Source of the DNA: Bryoerythrophyllum caledonicum
Taxonomy: Eukaryota > Streptophyta > Bryopsida > Pottiales > Pottiaceae
Direction of reading: 5' to 3'
DNA length: 64,000 nt
Assembly: GCA_963971425.1 (NCBI GenBank)
Contig: OZ020515.1
Location: 4,332,678 to 4,396,677, forward strand
How positions within the stretch are numbered: position 1 is the first letter of the stretch; each line of letters opens with the position of its first letter. Positions 1-11,980 of this stretch are shown one piece after another. A program made the translations under genes and the position numbers. The notes under the pieces are model-generated. The model was not told where the DNA came from. It ran no database searches and was given only the letters and a program-made list of their open reading frames with translations.

Positions 1-583
1 GCACATTGTCGGGCAAGGTACCAAAAAATACTTCTTCTTTTTCACATAAAACTTCGAGACCATCATATTTTTTACTTGTTATTTTCTCTGCAGCATTATG
101 TGGTGTAAACCTACTTACTGACCATTCGGATTCTCATTCTAAAACATACTAAGTTCACAAAAAATTATAACGCAAATTGACAATTTTTGAACCTCCACTC
201 CTTCCACAATTTTTTTGAATATGCTACACCCTTTCTCTACCTCTAAACATTGAAGTTCAAGGAACTCATTCCATGCTTAACATGATGGAAATGAATTTAG
301 ACCTTGTGTAGTGCAAAAATTTGACACCAAGTGAAGTCAAAGTCTGTTGATCCACTAAATGTTGGAAAGAGAATGGACCTTTTCTTTACTTCAAACACTA
401 TAATATTACAATCCGTGCGGTCAAATGATATGATTTTTTTAATGTAAATTTCCTAATAAGTCTTAATTGAGATGGTTAAAACTAGAAGGAAAAGTTTTTT
501 GTTTTGACCTTAGTCATTGCACTAAAACAAGCAGTTTTGAAGTGTTTTTGGTGTGAAGTTGTCAAAGAAGTTTAGGGGTTAAA
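1..583. repeat. Right-hand part of a 'TTTAACCCC' terminal-repeat element
   Basis: The segment ends in TTTAGGGGTTAAA at 571-583. Its last 200 bases resemble the right half of the complete copy at 50,781-51,863: both have 'CTATAAT', then 'ATCCGTGCGGT', then 'TTTTGRAGTGTTT', then the same terminus. The left end lies outside the window. No coding potential was seen. It is probably a non-autonomous DNA element; the superfamily is unknown. Confidence 0.55.
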
Positions 584-1036
584 GATTAAAATAAGGCAAT
601 GTGGCATGTATGTATGAGCCAAAGAATTCATGGCTATTCAAAATATGTATTCACGTTTTCTTCAAAAAATCAAAATAATTTCATATTTTCACCAAAAAGT
701 CTATGATTTTTGTGACAAACAAGACATGTGATCTCAACTCTAAAAAAACTGAAATGAAAAATTTCCACTTATATTTAATGAAAAATTAGAACACACAATA
801 GAATGGAAATTGGGATTGATGCCATGGTCATAGGCTCCATTGTTCTAGAATTAAATACGATACCATACATGTAGAATATTGTAGCCACCAATAGGTCCTT
901 CTCATGTTTAAGGGTTAAATGATCTGCCTAGAATTGTGGACCTTACTTTGTTTGCACAGAAATAGTGACGTCGGTTGTGACAGAGCACCTGAACATATTC
1001 GAGCATGGCCACCGCGCCAAGAGGCATGCCGAGAAT
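584..1036. other. AT-rich spacer, nothing recognised
   Basis: I see no open frame or repeat end here. If the TNL relic kept its leucine-rich repeats, decayed LRR sequence may extend into the right side of this stretch, but I cannot align it by eye. Confidence 0.4.
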
Positions 1037-3049
1037 TTAGTTGACGGAGAGCTTCTTTGGAAGAGACAGTGAAGCCATAGGATCTAACCAACATCTCATT
1101 GTGCGCAACTCTTTCAAACTATATAAATTAATTTGAATTGGAGAATTATCCATCTTATCATTGAAAGACTCCAAAGTGATGACCAAAGTTTGCAAGAACT
1201 TAGGCAAAATCTGCACATTCAAACATACCACAATCAAATACAAGTAGAGCTTCAAAAAACATCTACAATGAAGAAAAATCCCACGTATACAACAAAATCC
1301 ATATGTGCCTATGAGGGAAATATAACATGATTGAAAGTTTAATAATCATGGTACGGATCATTAAGTCCATATTTACTAATTATCAATTTATAATCAATAG
1401 ATAACATCAATAAAATTGTCTATTTATCTAAAAATTCATGTATCCAGAACTACATTCATGATTGAGTAGAACAGAGCCTATCCTTATTATCACAGGTTGA
1501 TATACAAATGGACCTTAACATTGATTAACATACCTCATTACTCCTCAACAATTTTGAAAATTTGGGTTCCCATAGGCATCTAGCGACTACCTCTCGTGCT
1601 TCTTCCTTTTTAACAATTGCACGTCCCGTGTCTTGCAAGTGGTCATGCATGCTAAAATATCCATTTTCACCCACTACCACCAATGCCTTTTCTACAAGGC
1701 TTCAAATACCTAATGCGGCAAACAACCCTTGAGACCTCCAAACTTTAATGGCCAAATCTTTTGACTCTCCAAGTAGAGCACATGCAATGTCAAAAAACAT
1801 CTCCTTTTTGTTGTGCTTGAAGAGCATCATAGCTTATCCAAAGGCACTCAAAGATCATCTTCTCATCCACTGTACACCCACACTCAAGTCTCTTCACTAC
1901 ATCTTTCTATGTATCCTCTTCATCCTTCAAAAGAACTCTACAAACTTTTAGAACCAATGGAACTCCACCGCATCCTTTAGAGATATTTGACACTAGTTCA
2001 TCAAGTTTCTGGTCATGCTTCTTTTTGATATCATTTGCGAGATAATAAGAACTCCATTTCAACTTTGTCACAAACATCATCCAACACCATAAGGATCTTC
2101 TTCTTGCGTAGTTTCTCCTAAAGAATAACTTTACCCATTGATTTGTCTTCAATTCTGCTTTATTCTTTCTTACTCAAGTCCTTCAAAATGCAGCTTTGCA
2201 CTTTTTCTATGCCACCTTGCATCACCGTGTCTGTCACATCTTCAGCAAAAGTACTTGCTGCAAACCTTGTATTCAAACGATTATATAACTTCCTTGCTAG
2301 AGTTGACTTTCCGATTCCGCCCGTTCCCCATAGCCCAAAATCAAAACACTCTTCTCTTGGTCAAGTCTTTGAATGGTCTCTTGTGCTAATATATCAACCC
2401 CAATGACATGTTCTCCAACATCCAATGGAAGTGGATTATTGGCCCATTCAAATATCCTTCCCACAATTCCATTCACGACATCTTTTACCAACTTACAAAT
2501 CAAAAACATCATATGAAATCCATATTGAAATATCAAATCGGCGTATTGTATTCTCCCTCATCTTAAAAACACTCCCTACCTTTTGTTGCCTTTTTCATAA
2601 TTCCAACCATTCAACATTGAGGCTCTCTCCAAATCCTTCCTCCATTGATCAATGAAGGTTGCATTGTGTCTTTCCTTCAACTTTGCATATCCACTTGACA
2701 ATCCACCTTTTTCCGGAAGCCACACTTTCCAAGGCTCAATCTTGTAGAACATTGAAAGAATTTTCACACCATGAGTCTCCAATATGACATGTAGTTCTCT
2801 CAGACACTACTCCAATTGGGCATAATTCTTTGAAAAGATGACAACTACAATTGGTGTTGTCTTGATGGCATGCTCAATGCATGTCCAAGAGTCTTGACCC
2901 TTATCAATGGATACACATTCAAGAAACGATTGCAACCCAACACACTCCAAGCCATCATATAGAAATCCCACAAAGCTAGTCTTTGTGTTGGGACCTCGAT
3001 GACTAATGAAAACATCATAGTTCTCAAATAAGTCTTCTAAAGACAACAA
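1037..3049 (-). pseudogene. TIR-NBS-LRR (TNL) disease-resistance gene relic
   Basis: Intact TNLs are intracellular immune receptors: the TIR domain signals, the NB-ARC binds nucleotide, and the LRRs sense. On the minus strand, 3,049-2,580 encodes a TIR domain (YDVFISHRGP near the start, then VVVIFSKNYAQ, then a 'WRKDLERASMLNGW' end). A GT/AG-bounded gap at about 2,580-2,505 fits the usual intron after the TIR exon. The NB-ARC follows: P-loop GTGGIGKSTLA near 2,320, kinase-2 KKILMVLDDV near 2,090, and GCGGVPLVLK near 1,965. An ARC2 segment with MHDHLQDTGRAIV lies near 1,640-1,600. A leucine-rich fragment at 1,255-1,037 may be the first LRRs. The domains fall in different frames with several stops, so the gene is dead. 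Family assignment is secure from the motif order; exon limits are approximate. The HRGP signature differs from the angiosperm FRGED form. Confidence 0.85.
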
Positions 3050-3296
3050 AAGATTGAAGATTAGTTTCAGTGTGACATCAATTCTACTTCTACAATCACA
3101 TGTCTAGAATGACTACAAGACATTGATACCAAGAGGTTTTCCCTCTATTCCAAATCAAATAAGCAAAATCAGCTCTAATCATCTCTTAGTATCTATTGGT
3201 ATTATCAGTTCAAAGAGAAAAAAAAGGCGGCTCAAAATTTTGGGACTACCCTTCTTCACTTTCAAGACAAGTTCTATATTAAGTTTAGAGACTACC

Positions 3297-3643
3297 GCCT
3301 TGGTGTAGTGGTTTGGGTCATGCCACACCGGTGAGGTGGTTGTGAGTTCAAGTCCTATTGCCGGCGTGGTGCCTACCACCATAGTCCACCCAATTATGGT
3401 GGGGGTTCCCAAGACCTCGTTGTATGGGCACCCACAAAGCCCTTGGGGGAGATGACATGTCGGTTGTCTCTAAGGCAATTAGTGTAGAGAAGCACTTAGT
3501 GTAGAAAAGTCTTTACTCTCAAGAGGGGGAAGTAGTTCTATAACACTAGCCTATGTCCCGTGGCCATATGCTTAGTGAAGAGAATGAACAAACACTATAT
3601 TCACGGTGGTCTCCTTCGGAGACCGGAGTTCTTCTTCTTCTTC
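3297..3643 (+). mobile_element. tRNA-derived SINE with perfect target-site duplication
   Basis: The 5' end carries RNA polymerase III promoter-like boxes: an A box in TGGTGTAGTGGTTTGGG and a B box in GTGAGTTCAAGTC about 35 bp later, as in tRNA-headed SINEs. A tRNA-unrelated body follows and the 3' end is a short (CTT)n tail. TTAGAGACTACC occurs at 3,285-3,296 and again at 3,644-3,655, a 12-bp duplication with no mismatch, which fixes both ends. SINEs do not code for protein and move with LINE machinery. The perfect duplication suggests a fairly recent insertion. Confidence 0.85.
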
Positions 3644-3655
3644 TTAGAGACTACC

Positions 3656-4911
3656 AAACTCCTCTAGGCCTAAGTAGGATTCTCATCCATTCACCACCAA
3701 GCTATTCTATCAATATAGAAACAATGAATATGGGTAATATTGAGAGAAAGGAAAGGGTAGTACAATGAATTTGAAGATTGATTTCCTATTGAAACCAAAA
3801 GTGATCATACAAAAAATAAAATGGAAAGTAGAATAATCCCCTTACCTTCACTTGTGCGCAACCTTTTTGAGGGCCTAACATCACTCGCCATGGCTGCCGT
3901 CACACTAACACTAGTGTTGCACTACCATCAATAAAAAAATTAGAATAAATTGACAATATCGACAAGAAATCATACAAGCCTATGATTCTCCAACCCCTCA
4001 CAAACCATGCACTTCATATAGTATGGAAATCATCATCATCTAAGTCATGAGCTATTATTGTCAACATCATTCAAATGTGGTCAACGATAGGGATGGGCAA
4101 GTGATGAAAACACACAAATTATCGACTTGCCTCTTTACTACATTACTTTTTGCAACAAGCAAGTCCCATTCTCAATCACACTAGTCTGATATTGTCTTCA
4201 TGATTATTAGAATGAGAACAAACTCATAATAACTAGGTAGCAATAAATGCAACAACCATCATCCTATAAACTGAAAACGACCCGAACTTTGAGAATATCG
4301 ATCTCATGATAATCTCAAATACAATTGGATATGCAAAGACAACAACACCGACAAACTGAAAAGAAGATAACTTGAGTAGAATAAGCCCCCCCAAAACCGA
4401 CAAGTTAAGGAATGTGCATATATGGAGAGAGGAGATAATTATACTGTTATTTTTCAGTGATAGCCAATAGAATTACAATTCCAACCCAAGTGATTTCATA
4501 TTTTTTCGATGAAAACTGAATTAGTAATGAATTTTCAAACTGTGCTGCCATGTATAGTGGGTGGCCAGCAGTAGGTACCCAAGAACCAACGACCGAAAGT
4601 AAGGGTCTTGACTAACAGCAAACCTCCATTTGGAGCTGAGTTGGTGGTAATGGGATGGAAGAGGGTTGGATATACCCCAATTTTATAGGCGTTGGCTATG
4701 GGTTTTCGTTGGTGGGGGCTTACCTTAATGGTTAGGGACGTACCATACTCGCCAACTGCTCCAGTTCTCTTAATCTGCAACCACAACTACAGATATTAGT
4801 GCAGAAATCACGATCTGAACAAAAAGAAAGACCAAAGAAACTCCCTCTTCACCAACACAGACCGGTGCAGCTAAATTTCATCTAAAAAAAGCTAGAAAAC
4901 CCACCAAATAT
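3656..4911. other. Intergenic, nothing recognised
   Basis: There are short frames only, none with a motif. The stretch at 4,535-4,790 is less AT-rich and has an 83-codon minus frame that I do not recognise. I found no inverted or direct repeat ends. Confidence 0.4.
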
Positions 4912-6610
4912 ACCCTTCCATGAAAACCCCATGTAAACTTCACTAGGCCATCCCAACTGCAAGCCCCATCCATCAATCCAACGAGGAACATTTCATATCA
5001 TGTATTACATACACTCTCACGAAAGATTGAGAAGAAGCTCACATGGTACCGACAAGTCACCCTCGACGAATCACCTGAAGTTTGTGGAAGAAGAGAAGTG
5101 GTGGCAGTTCAAGTGAGAGGAGAGCGATCTGTGAGAGAAGTTGAGAAACGCAGAAGGCAGAGCAGCAACCTGAAGATGACGATCTTCTGAGAAGGTAAGT
5201 GAAAGAGTGTGCAAATAGATCGATTGAAGCGTACTTGAGACTGGGTACTGGACAAAAGCAACTGTACCAGTGGTTTAGATGATGTTCAACGAATTCTGTG
5301 AATTTAGTGGATTATGCAAGGCAACGTCTAGATCAGAGGTACACTTGGGTTTTGTTAGTCACAAGGCTTGACCGGTTCTAGAGGACGTCGGTTCTCGGTC
5401 TACAGTGCATTAATGTCATGTGTCCAGTAAAAGCAAGAAGGAATACCGAAGGTCCACTTGAAAGAAGTGACTCACAATGTAGTGATATCTAGTGACTACA
5501 CCTTGCATGGCAGAAGGAAAACCAGTTTGTTGTTTCCACATCTCACATGAGAGGAAGATACAAACAAGCACTTCCAAAACCAACTGACCAGCAAAGCGTC
5601 CGAGAGCCTATCCAAAAAGTTTTCATAACTCCACACATGAGAAGGCCAAACCCTAACCATCTCAAACCAACATGGAAACCCTAGAACCAAGCATCCACGT
5701 AAACTCCACCAGTGCATCCCAGCTGCAAACGCCATCCATGAATCTAACGAAGAACAGCCCAATCCACAAGTTACTACACTCTCACGAAAGCATGAGAAGA
5801 AGCTCACATCCTACCGACAAGTCACCCTGAAGTTTCTAGAAGAAGTGTAGTTGTGGCACTTCAAGTGAGAGGCCGAGATCTGTATGCCCGCGCACATGAG
5901 GCAAACGAGGAGTGTGCAACGTCCTATGTGAGGACGCGGAAACGTGGGTTTTCTATGGCCAACCCTCATGGCCCAAAGCAAATATTTCATGAAACTTGAG
6001 TCCTCACGAATTGTTCACCTCACGTTTTGCCCCTAGGATTAATCAGCCAAGCCCAAAAACTTAGACCTGTCAGGAAGTCACCACGCAAGTCTACCCGTCT
6101 CTCTCCATAGAGCAAGTTATTGAATTCCGCATAATAGGGATAGAAAGAGAATTCTTCCTTGATGGACCCAAAAACAAGCTTGAAAAGTCAACATGGCTGT
6201 AAAAATTGGGTGGCTTGTTGGACGAGGATGGGGCCCGCCGTGATTAAATGGACGTCCAACCCGGCCCTCACAGCTCGCAGGTGCGCTAGCCTACAAGAGA
6301 AGTTGAAAGACGCACAAGGCGGAGCTGCAACCACGAGAAGACGCCATGGAGTCGATGTTCGGTGAAGGAAAGTTGTGGTGTGTGCAGAAAAATTGAACGA
6401 ATTGTTCTTCACACTAGCGACCGGGCAAATGCAAATGTATCAGACGCATTGATGATATTCAACGTAATCTGCAAATTTAGTGGATTATGCAGGGCATCGT
6501 CTAGATCATACGTACTACACTTGGTTCGCGGTGACCGCGGGTGCATTACTGTGATGTGTCCAGTAAATTCAAGAATGAATTTGGAAGGTTCACTTCATAT
6601 CGGCGACTGG
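4912..6610. repeat. Diverged tandem duplication (two units)
   Basis: Unit 1 (about 4,912-5,470) and unit 2 (about 5,669-6,610) share, in the same order: 'CATGTAAACTTCACYAG' (unit 2 CACGTAAACTCCACCAG), 'CTCTCACGAAAG', 'GAGAAGAAGCTCACA', 'ACCGACAAGTCACCCT', 'TTCAAGTGAGAGG', 'TTTAGTGGATTATGCA' and 'GTCTAGATCA'. The copies differ by many substitutions, so the duplication is old. No coding sequence is conserved between them. Unit 2 is longer because of an extra block at about 5,884-6,295. Confidence 0.7.
5884..6295. mobile_element. Candidate insertion inside duplication unit 2
   Basis: Unit 1 reads GATCTGT directly into GAGAGAAGTTG. Unit 2 has GATCTGT, then about 412 bp absent from unit 1, then AGAGAAGTTG. 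Unit 1 therefore behaves as the empty site. The block's ends share only a weak inverted match around GCGCAC and no clear target duplication, so it could be a decayed MITE, filler DNA or a deletion in unit 1. Confidence 0.45.
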
Positions 6611-7111
6611 ACGACTGAGTAATCGACAAATCTAGTAGATTACCTAAAACATGGTCTAGGTTGATGAAACCCTTAGCCAAAAGTTGAGTGCCGCCAATTG
6701 ACCTGAACGCATTGCTACTGCATAACTAATCACAGTTCAACCGCTCACTTTACGACACTCATCTTTTTGAGATGTATAACTAGTATTTATCCCCCAAGAG
6801 TTGCAACTAATGAAGTGTTATAAATGAAATGAACAACAAGTGTTTTTAAATGCTTCTAACCATGTTACAATCGATCCGCATGTGCATTGATTTAGACAAG
6901 GATGAGGACTTTATTGCTTTTTAATTTAATATAGTTCCTTGTCATCAGATCATCGACGGTGAACCTGGAAACCTTCAATTGTGCATGTTCTCACATCCCG
7001 AGAATTGTTTTCGCCACGTAAAGCAACAGGAACCATAAAATTATGCGAATCATGTTTGTTGAGATAGAGTAGAAGAAGAATACTTATTTTGAACAGATGT
7101 GTCAATAATTC
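6611..7111. other. Spacer left of the Harbinger transposon
   Basis: AT-rich sequence with no open frame, RNA gene or repeat end that I recognise. Confidence 0.4.
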
Positions 7112-7368
7112 TTAGAGCATCTGTACCGGCTCTCGCCAAGCCGGGCTGATTTCGTCGAAGTTGGCAGGGCCCGCTGTTGAAGCGGAGTGGCTCCGACCTG
7201 TGGACCCGTAGCGAGCCGCGGTAAAAATCCACGTGCCATCGGCTATCTGCGACGTTGTGGGAAAAGTACCCTAAAAATACAGTGTCCAGCTCTTCTGTCG
7301 ACAATAGGTGTTCAGCAGCTCTGTCTACGGTAGTGTGTGGGACGTGGTTTTTATGGCTTGGCTCAAAA

Positions 7369-8661
7369 ATGGATGCTTGGAGGGAGAGTTTAGAAGTATG
7401 TTGGACGGCTATAATGGAGGATGAAGAGAGCGAGTTTGTCGTTGGCATAGTCTTTGGTGCAGGGCAAGGCAGCAATGAGGAGTTTTTGACAAGCAGCCGC
7501 AGAGGTTCTCGTTCAGGGAAAGCTCCAAACATTGATAGAGATAGGCATGCAATGCACCGCCGTATGATGAGTGACTACTTTTCCGCCACTCCCGTTTTCG
7601 GTCCGCGCTTATTTCGACGGCGATTTCGAATGCGGCGGTCTCTTTTCTTGACGATCTTGGGAGCAGTTTGTGAGCACGATGCATACTTTGTTCAAAAATA
7701 GGATGTTGCGGGCGTTTTGGGATTGTCTCCTCACTAGAAAATCACCGCTACTCTACGCATCTTAGCCTACGGATTATGTGCCGATGCAACTGATGAGTAC
7801 TGCCGCATGAGCGAGGCCACCGCGATGGAGTTATTGAAGAGGTTTTGCGTAGCTATCCGTGAGAAGTACGGGGCGATTCATTTGCGACAACCTAATCAAG
7901 GTGATTTTGAGAGGCAATTTGCAATTAATCGTGAGCGTCGCTTTCCTGGTATGTTCGCATCTTTAGACTGTATGCATTATTAGTGGAAGAATTGTCCAGT
8001 TGTGTGGCAAGGGGATTATGGGAATAGAAGTGGAAAGAAATCTATTATTCTTGAGGCTACAGCGGATCGTGACTTGCATTTTTGGCATGCGTTTTTCGGC
8101 TTGCCGGGATCCAATAATGACCTAAATGTCCTGGACCGCTCACCTCTCATTCACAATATGCTCACTAGTGTAGCCCGTGACCATCACTTTGAGATAAATG
8201 GAAAACATTATGATCGATTCTACCTACTCACGGATGGCATATACCCCGAGTGGTCATGCTTTGTGCAAACAATACACTTGCCAGAGGACGAGAAGAGAGC
8301 GCATTTTGCTGCACGACAGGATGCGGTGCGAAAGGACGTGGAGCGCTGCTTCCACGTCCTCCAAGCGCGGTTTGCCATCATCAAAAATCCCTGCCAACAC
8401 TGGAACATGGAGGTCATTGCGGACATCATGTTCACCTGCTGTATTCTGCATAATATGATCATAGATGATGAGAGAGATGTGGAGGGGTTGGAAGACTTGA
8501 TTCCAGAGTTGATGGAAGGGGCGATTCCTGTAGAGCGGGGACTGACATTTGACAATTTGGTGTCAAATACTATAGCCGTAGAAAATTCAGACACACATTT
8601 CTCTCTTCGAGATGACCTCATTGAGCATCTGTGGGAACTGAAAGGGGCCAGCTTGGCTTAA
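7369..8661 (+). pseudogene. Harbinger transposase (DDE_Tnp_4 / ALP1-like), three in-frame stops
   Basis: A single frame from ATG 7,369 to TAA 8,661 gives about 430 codons, the normal length. The DDE catalytic residues are visible: D in FASLDCMHY (about 7,965), D in YLLTDGIYPEW (about 8,235) and E in VERCFHVLQARF (about 8,345). The N-terminal part has the helical 'LFLTILGAVCEHDAYFVQK' region and 'LRILAYGLCADATDEY' typical of plant PIF transposases. TAG stops occur at 7,699, 7,735 and 7,981, each where relatives have Q or a similar residue, which fits CAG-to-TAG mutation. I chose ATG 7,369 because the frame upstream has no transposase similarity. The protein would cut and rejoin the element ends with the Myb-like partner. 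Confidence 0.9.
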
Positions 8662-8675
8662 TTGTTGTTAATTTT

Positions 8676-9673
8676 TACATTTAAAGGTGTCACCCGCCAT
8701 TTGCGAGGCATGGCGGATGGAGAGGATGTACAGACCAAGCGTGAGGTCCGCAATGCTCCACTTCTGAATCTGCATCCGAGAAGTGCTCCTTCGAATGCTG
8801 GCCGCAATATCCACCAACGACACTGTATTCGCCATTGCAGCACTCGCATCTGATGAAATCGCATGGGATAAATTCAGTATCCCACTGAAGAACCTCACAC
8901 CTCGAATCACAAAAGCTACAAAACTTCCAGTCACATGCTACCCAAAAACCAAACTTAATCACACATTCAGCATGGTACTTGCAATACTGCCTGAACAATC
9001 ATGCTTCTTATCATAAAAACAATTGAGATTGCATTATAAGCAAGTATCCTTATCAGTCAAGAAGCACCCAAACCAACTAATCCACATACTCTGACAACTT
9101 AGTTGTGGTATTCAGTGAATGGAGGGAGTCAATAACAGACCTTTCCTTAATGCAATTGAATTCCTAATACATGAACCTAATTGCAACGAAAGCAAAAACC
9201 AGAGCAAGACACTCACTAAAGGCGATATCAATGATGGGGAGAGACGAACATGCATGCCTGCGGGCAATGCTCGTCTGTAGAGCTTCATCGCTGGCTCCAG
9301 CAACCCATTCAACCAAGTCATGTGCCGCCCATTCTTCTGCTCCTCCAACTCCCACTCTTTCTCCACCTCTGCCAACAATAAAAAAGGGAAAACAGTCATC
9401 AAAACCTTCACTCCGCAAAAAAAATCCAACAACATCGTAGAACCCAACAACAGCCATCGATAGCACAAGACCCCATACAAATCTATGGCTGGCTCTGGAG
9501 CTTCAGAAATAAAGCAGGACATGGACCTCGTTCCTCGCCAAGTGCCCTGGCATCTCGCACCTGCGACGCCGCAAACCAACACTTGACCCACCTCCACAAC
9601 CCCACTCGCCCTACCACACACAACCAACCCAATCACAACTCCAATCACAATTCGCAGGACCAAATCTCATCTA
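8676..9673 (-). other. Foreign segment in the Harbinger element, possible captured host-gene fragment
   Basis: Just after the transposase stop the sequence changes character. It ends where a copy of transposase bases 8,582-8,628 recurs at 9,674-9,720. On the minus strand an open stretch (9,663 to about 9,222) encodes a hydrophobic, membrane-like N-terminal region (GVLCYRWLLLGSTMLLDFF, then EKEWELEEQKNGRHMTWLN) and closes at a GTGAGT donor. A second stretch (about 8,955-8,680) follows an AG acceptor and reads WSIADLTLGLYILSIRHAS. This looks like two exons of a host gene. The second has a faint resemblance to class-3/diacylglycerol lipases, but I cannot confirm that. Confidence 0.4.
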
Positions 9674-10339
9674 AAAATTCAGACACACATTTCTCTCTTC
9701 GAAGTGACCTCATTGAGCATGTAAAAGTTCTGGTTTAGGGTAAGCCCTATGTCGACATTTTCCTCTACTACCACTTCCTATCCCTCTATTGTGTTCGAAC
9801 ATGCAAGTACCTCCCATCGTGTCTGCATTCAATGATCTACGTGCACTAAATTGTCCCATGATTCTGCATACCCAACTGAACCTGCTGTGCCATTGCCGGC
9901 AACTTCGGAGGCTTGCTCGTCATGTCGGACCCATCTGGAGCTGAAGTCGTGCTCGTCTGCTGCAGCGGAGTAGTGCTCATCGGGTTCGACGCCGTTTAGG
10001 TCGGCGGGAGTGGAGTAAGGCTCTTCGGGTGTGCCTGCGCTGTATTCTATGGGAGTCCAGTGCTCATGCACATCAACTCCGACATCGAGATGCGCGCCTT
10101 GATGGACTGCCGCACGAGCCAACTCCGTGGAGCTGAAGGTGAACTCCGATGCCAGTCCGGTGTACTACAACGGAGGTTCTTCATCGTCGTTCCACTGTTG
10201 CTCTCCCTCGTCTTCCGGCTGGTACTGATCATCTTCTTGGTACTCGACCACTTCGTCATCTGGCGATGCATGGGGACAAGGACGAGGCCGCGGTCCTCCT
10301 GGGCCGTTGTCCATCTGTGGTCGAGTCTCCAAATTCAGT

Positions 10340-11314
10340 AGCATGTTAGCCTCCCTTGCTGCCTTCGCGGCTTCTCAGGCTGCCTTCAAACTCTCCTCCT
10401 CCTCACGCTCACGTCGCTCATCTTCTGCCAATCTCCTACGCAACTTCTTTAATTCCTCGGTTTGTTGAAGACGAAGATATCCTTGTGCCTCCGGTGTATC
10501 AATTCGACTTGGCAACGTCATGAGCATGATGTTGTTGTGCTCCTCCATCTGTGCCACTTTCCTCACCGTGGCTTGGGCCATGATTTCTTGAGCTGCAGCC
10601 TGTGCATAACCCGCGCCTTCTTTCAACTTCAGCAGTTTGTGTTGCTCCTCGCAGCCTTGCAGCCATGGGGCTGGACTTTCAAAACAGGGCGCACCTCGTC
10701 CTCATTCGACTCCTCAATGATGGACCCGGATTCGGCAGCTTCATTGGACTCTTGCTGGGAGAGGTTGCCCCGACACTTTTGTGGTGAAATCTGCTTGCCT
10801 TGACTCCAACCATCCGCCCACCAAGGAAAATCTTTGGTAAGCAGCCAGCAGTGCTCAAACATGAAGTCCGTATTCTTGGAGCTCTTCTGTCGCCACAGAT
10901 CTTTCGACATTTGCAACAAGTCCGCTGCACTCCTTCCACTTGGATTGAGACTCTATACCTGTTGAAAAATACCAACAAACTTGCTTAAATCATGTTTGAT
11001 TTGCCCCATTTGCTTTCCAGTAATCACGCCCCTCTGAAACCCATTCCTACAGGCCGATGTTCTTCATAATGGCTGCCAATGCGCTCCCAAAATGCAGTTG
11101 CCCATTGTTGATTGCCCACAATTGGATCCTGGGAAATGACAAGCACGCTCCGTGTCAACTGCCGCTCCTCCTCAGACACATAATTCTGCCCCTTAGCACC
11201 CCGCAATGAAGGTGAAGCTGCACCACGTCCCCAACTGCGCGTTGCTGCTCCACGTCCACGACCCCTACCAATACTTGATCCACCATTCCGTGGCTCTATA
11301 TCATCCTCAAACAC
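10340..11314 (-). pseudogene. Harbinger second protein (Myb/SANT-like DNA-binding) relic
   Basis: The minus strand reads NYVSEEERQLTRSVLVISQ, then DPIVGNQQWATAFWERIGSHY (11,190-11,060), the trihelix/Myb-SANT pattern of the PIF/Harbinger partner protein that brings transposase to the ends and nucleus. Further on, WLLTKDFPWW (near 10,835) matches the conserved 'W..LK..PKW' region, and 10,626-10,375 encodes a charged C-terminal coiled coil (EELKKLRRRLAEDERRERE). The three parts lie in different frames, so frameshifts or unrecognised introns are present. The start is probably the ATG at 11,314, after an open run upstream. The gene points towards the transposase gene. Confidence 0.75.
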
Positions 11315-11980
11315 GTCGCAAGGAGGTTTTTACATTCTGCGACCCCTGTGCGGTGTTGGATTGTGTCGTGATTTGCTATGATTCTGTGACACTTGCTAAG
11401 CTTGCTTCGACCCTTGCGCGGTGCCTGCTTGCTGGCCCTCCACGACGTTGCACGATTCCTCTCCGTGGGCATCGACCTCGCACACCCTCCCGCGCGGTGA
11501 AGTCCAGTGCTCCTGTATCAAGGGGCTCACGACCCCTCCCCTGTCCTCGCCTCACTGCCATCACAAAAAACAAAAGTCAAAAACGAATCTAAACCCTAAA
11601 CGTGCCTCAAAATCCGGTCCACAGACCGTTTCTAGACTCTCTGCGTTGAAGAGCGTTCTCTAGTTTTTAAGGAGCCCGGAACCCCCTAAACCCGGTCCTG
11701 CGCGCCAATGCGGGATGGTGGAGGCTCCGGCCCCGTCAGATTGGCACCGGTCCCGGCTTGGAGAGAGCCGGTGCGGATGCTCTTACAGATGAACAAGGGA
11801 CGTAGCAACTGTGATTCTCGCGTCGTGTACATCTTATCCTCAAGCTGCCTTGTAAATAAATAAATACATATATTATTAGTAATGTATTTTATTTGTGGAA
11901 CTTGTTTGCTCTCATCTTATCATGTTGAAACTGGAGTGGTATGATCATTGATTGCAGGGATGATCCGAAATGCTGACTGA

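Larger units (their letters stand above)
7115..11782. mobile_element. PIF/Harbinger DNA transposon (two genes, TIRs, TTA duplication)
   Basis: The left end GAGCATCTGTACCGGCTCTC and the reverse complement of the right end GAGCATCCGCACCGGCTCTC match over about 29 bp with three differences. TTA at 7,112-7,114 and 11,783-11,785 is the 3-bp duplication typical of PIF/Harbinger. Inside are the two genes this superfamily carries: a DDE transposase on the plus strand and a Myb/SANT-like DNA-binding protein on the minus strand, convergent. Length (4,668 bp) is near normal for autonomous copies but includes about 1 kb of foreign-looking DNA at 8,676-9,673. In-frame stops in the transposase show the copy is no longer autonomous. 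Confidence 0.93.

Noticed and set aside
3297-3643. A functional tRNA gene
   Set aside because: Only the promoter boxes resemble tRNA; the body, the CTT tail and the 12-bp duplication show a SINE.
9171-9440. Plus-strand 89-codon frame as a gene
   Set aside because: It lies opposite the better-supported minus-strand exon candidate and has no motif.
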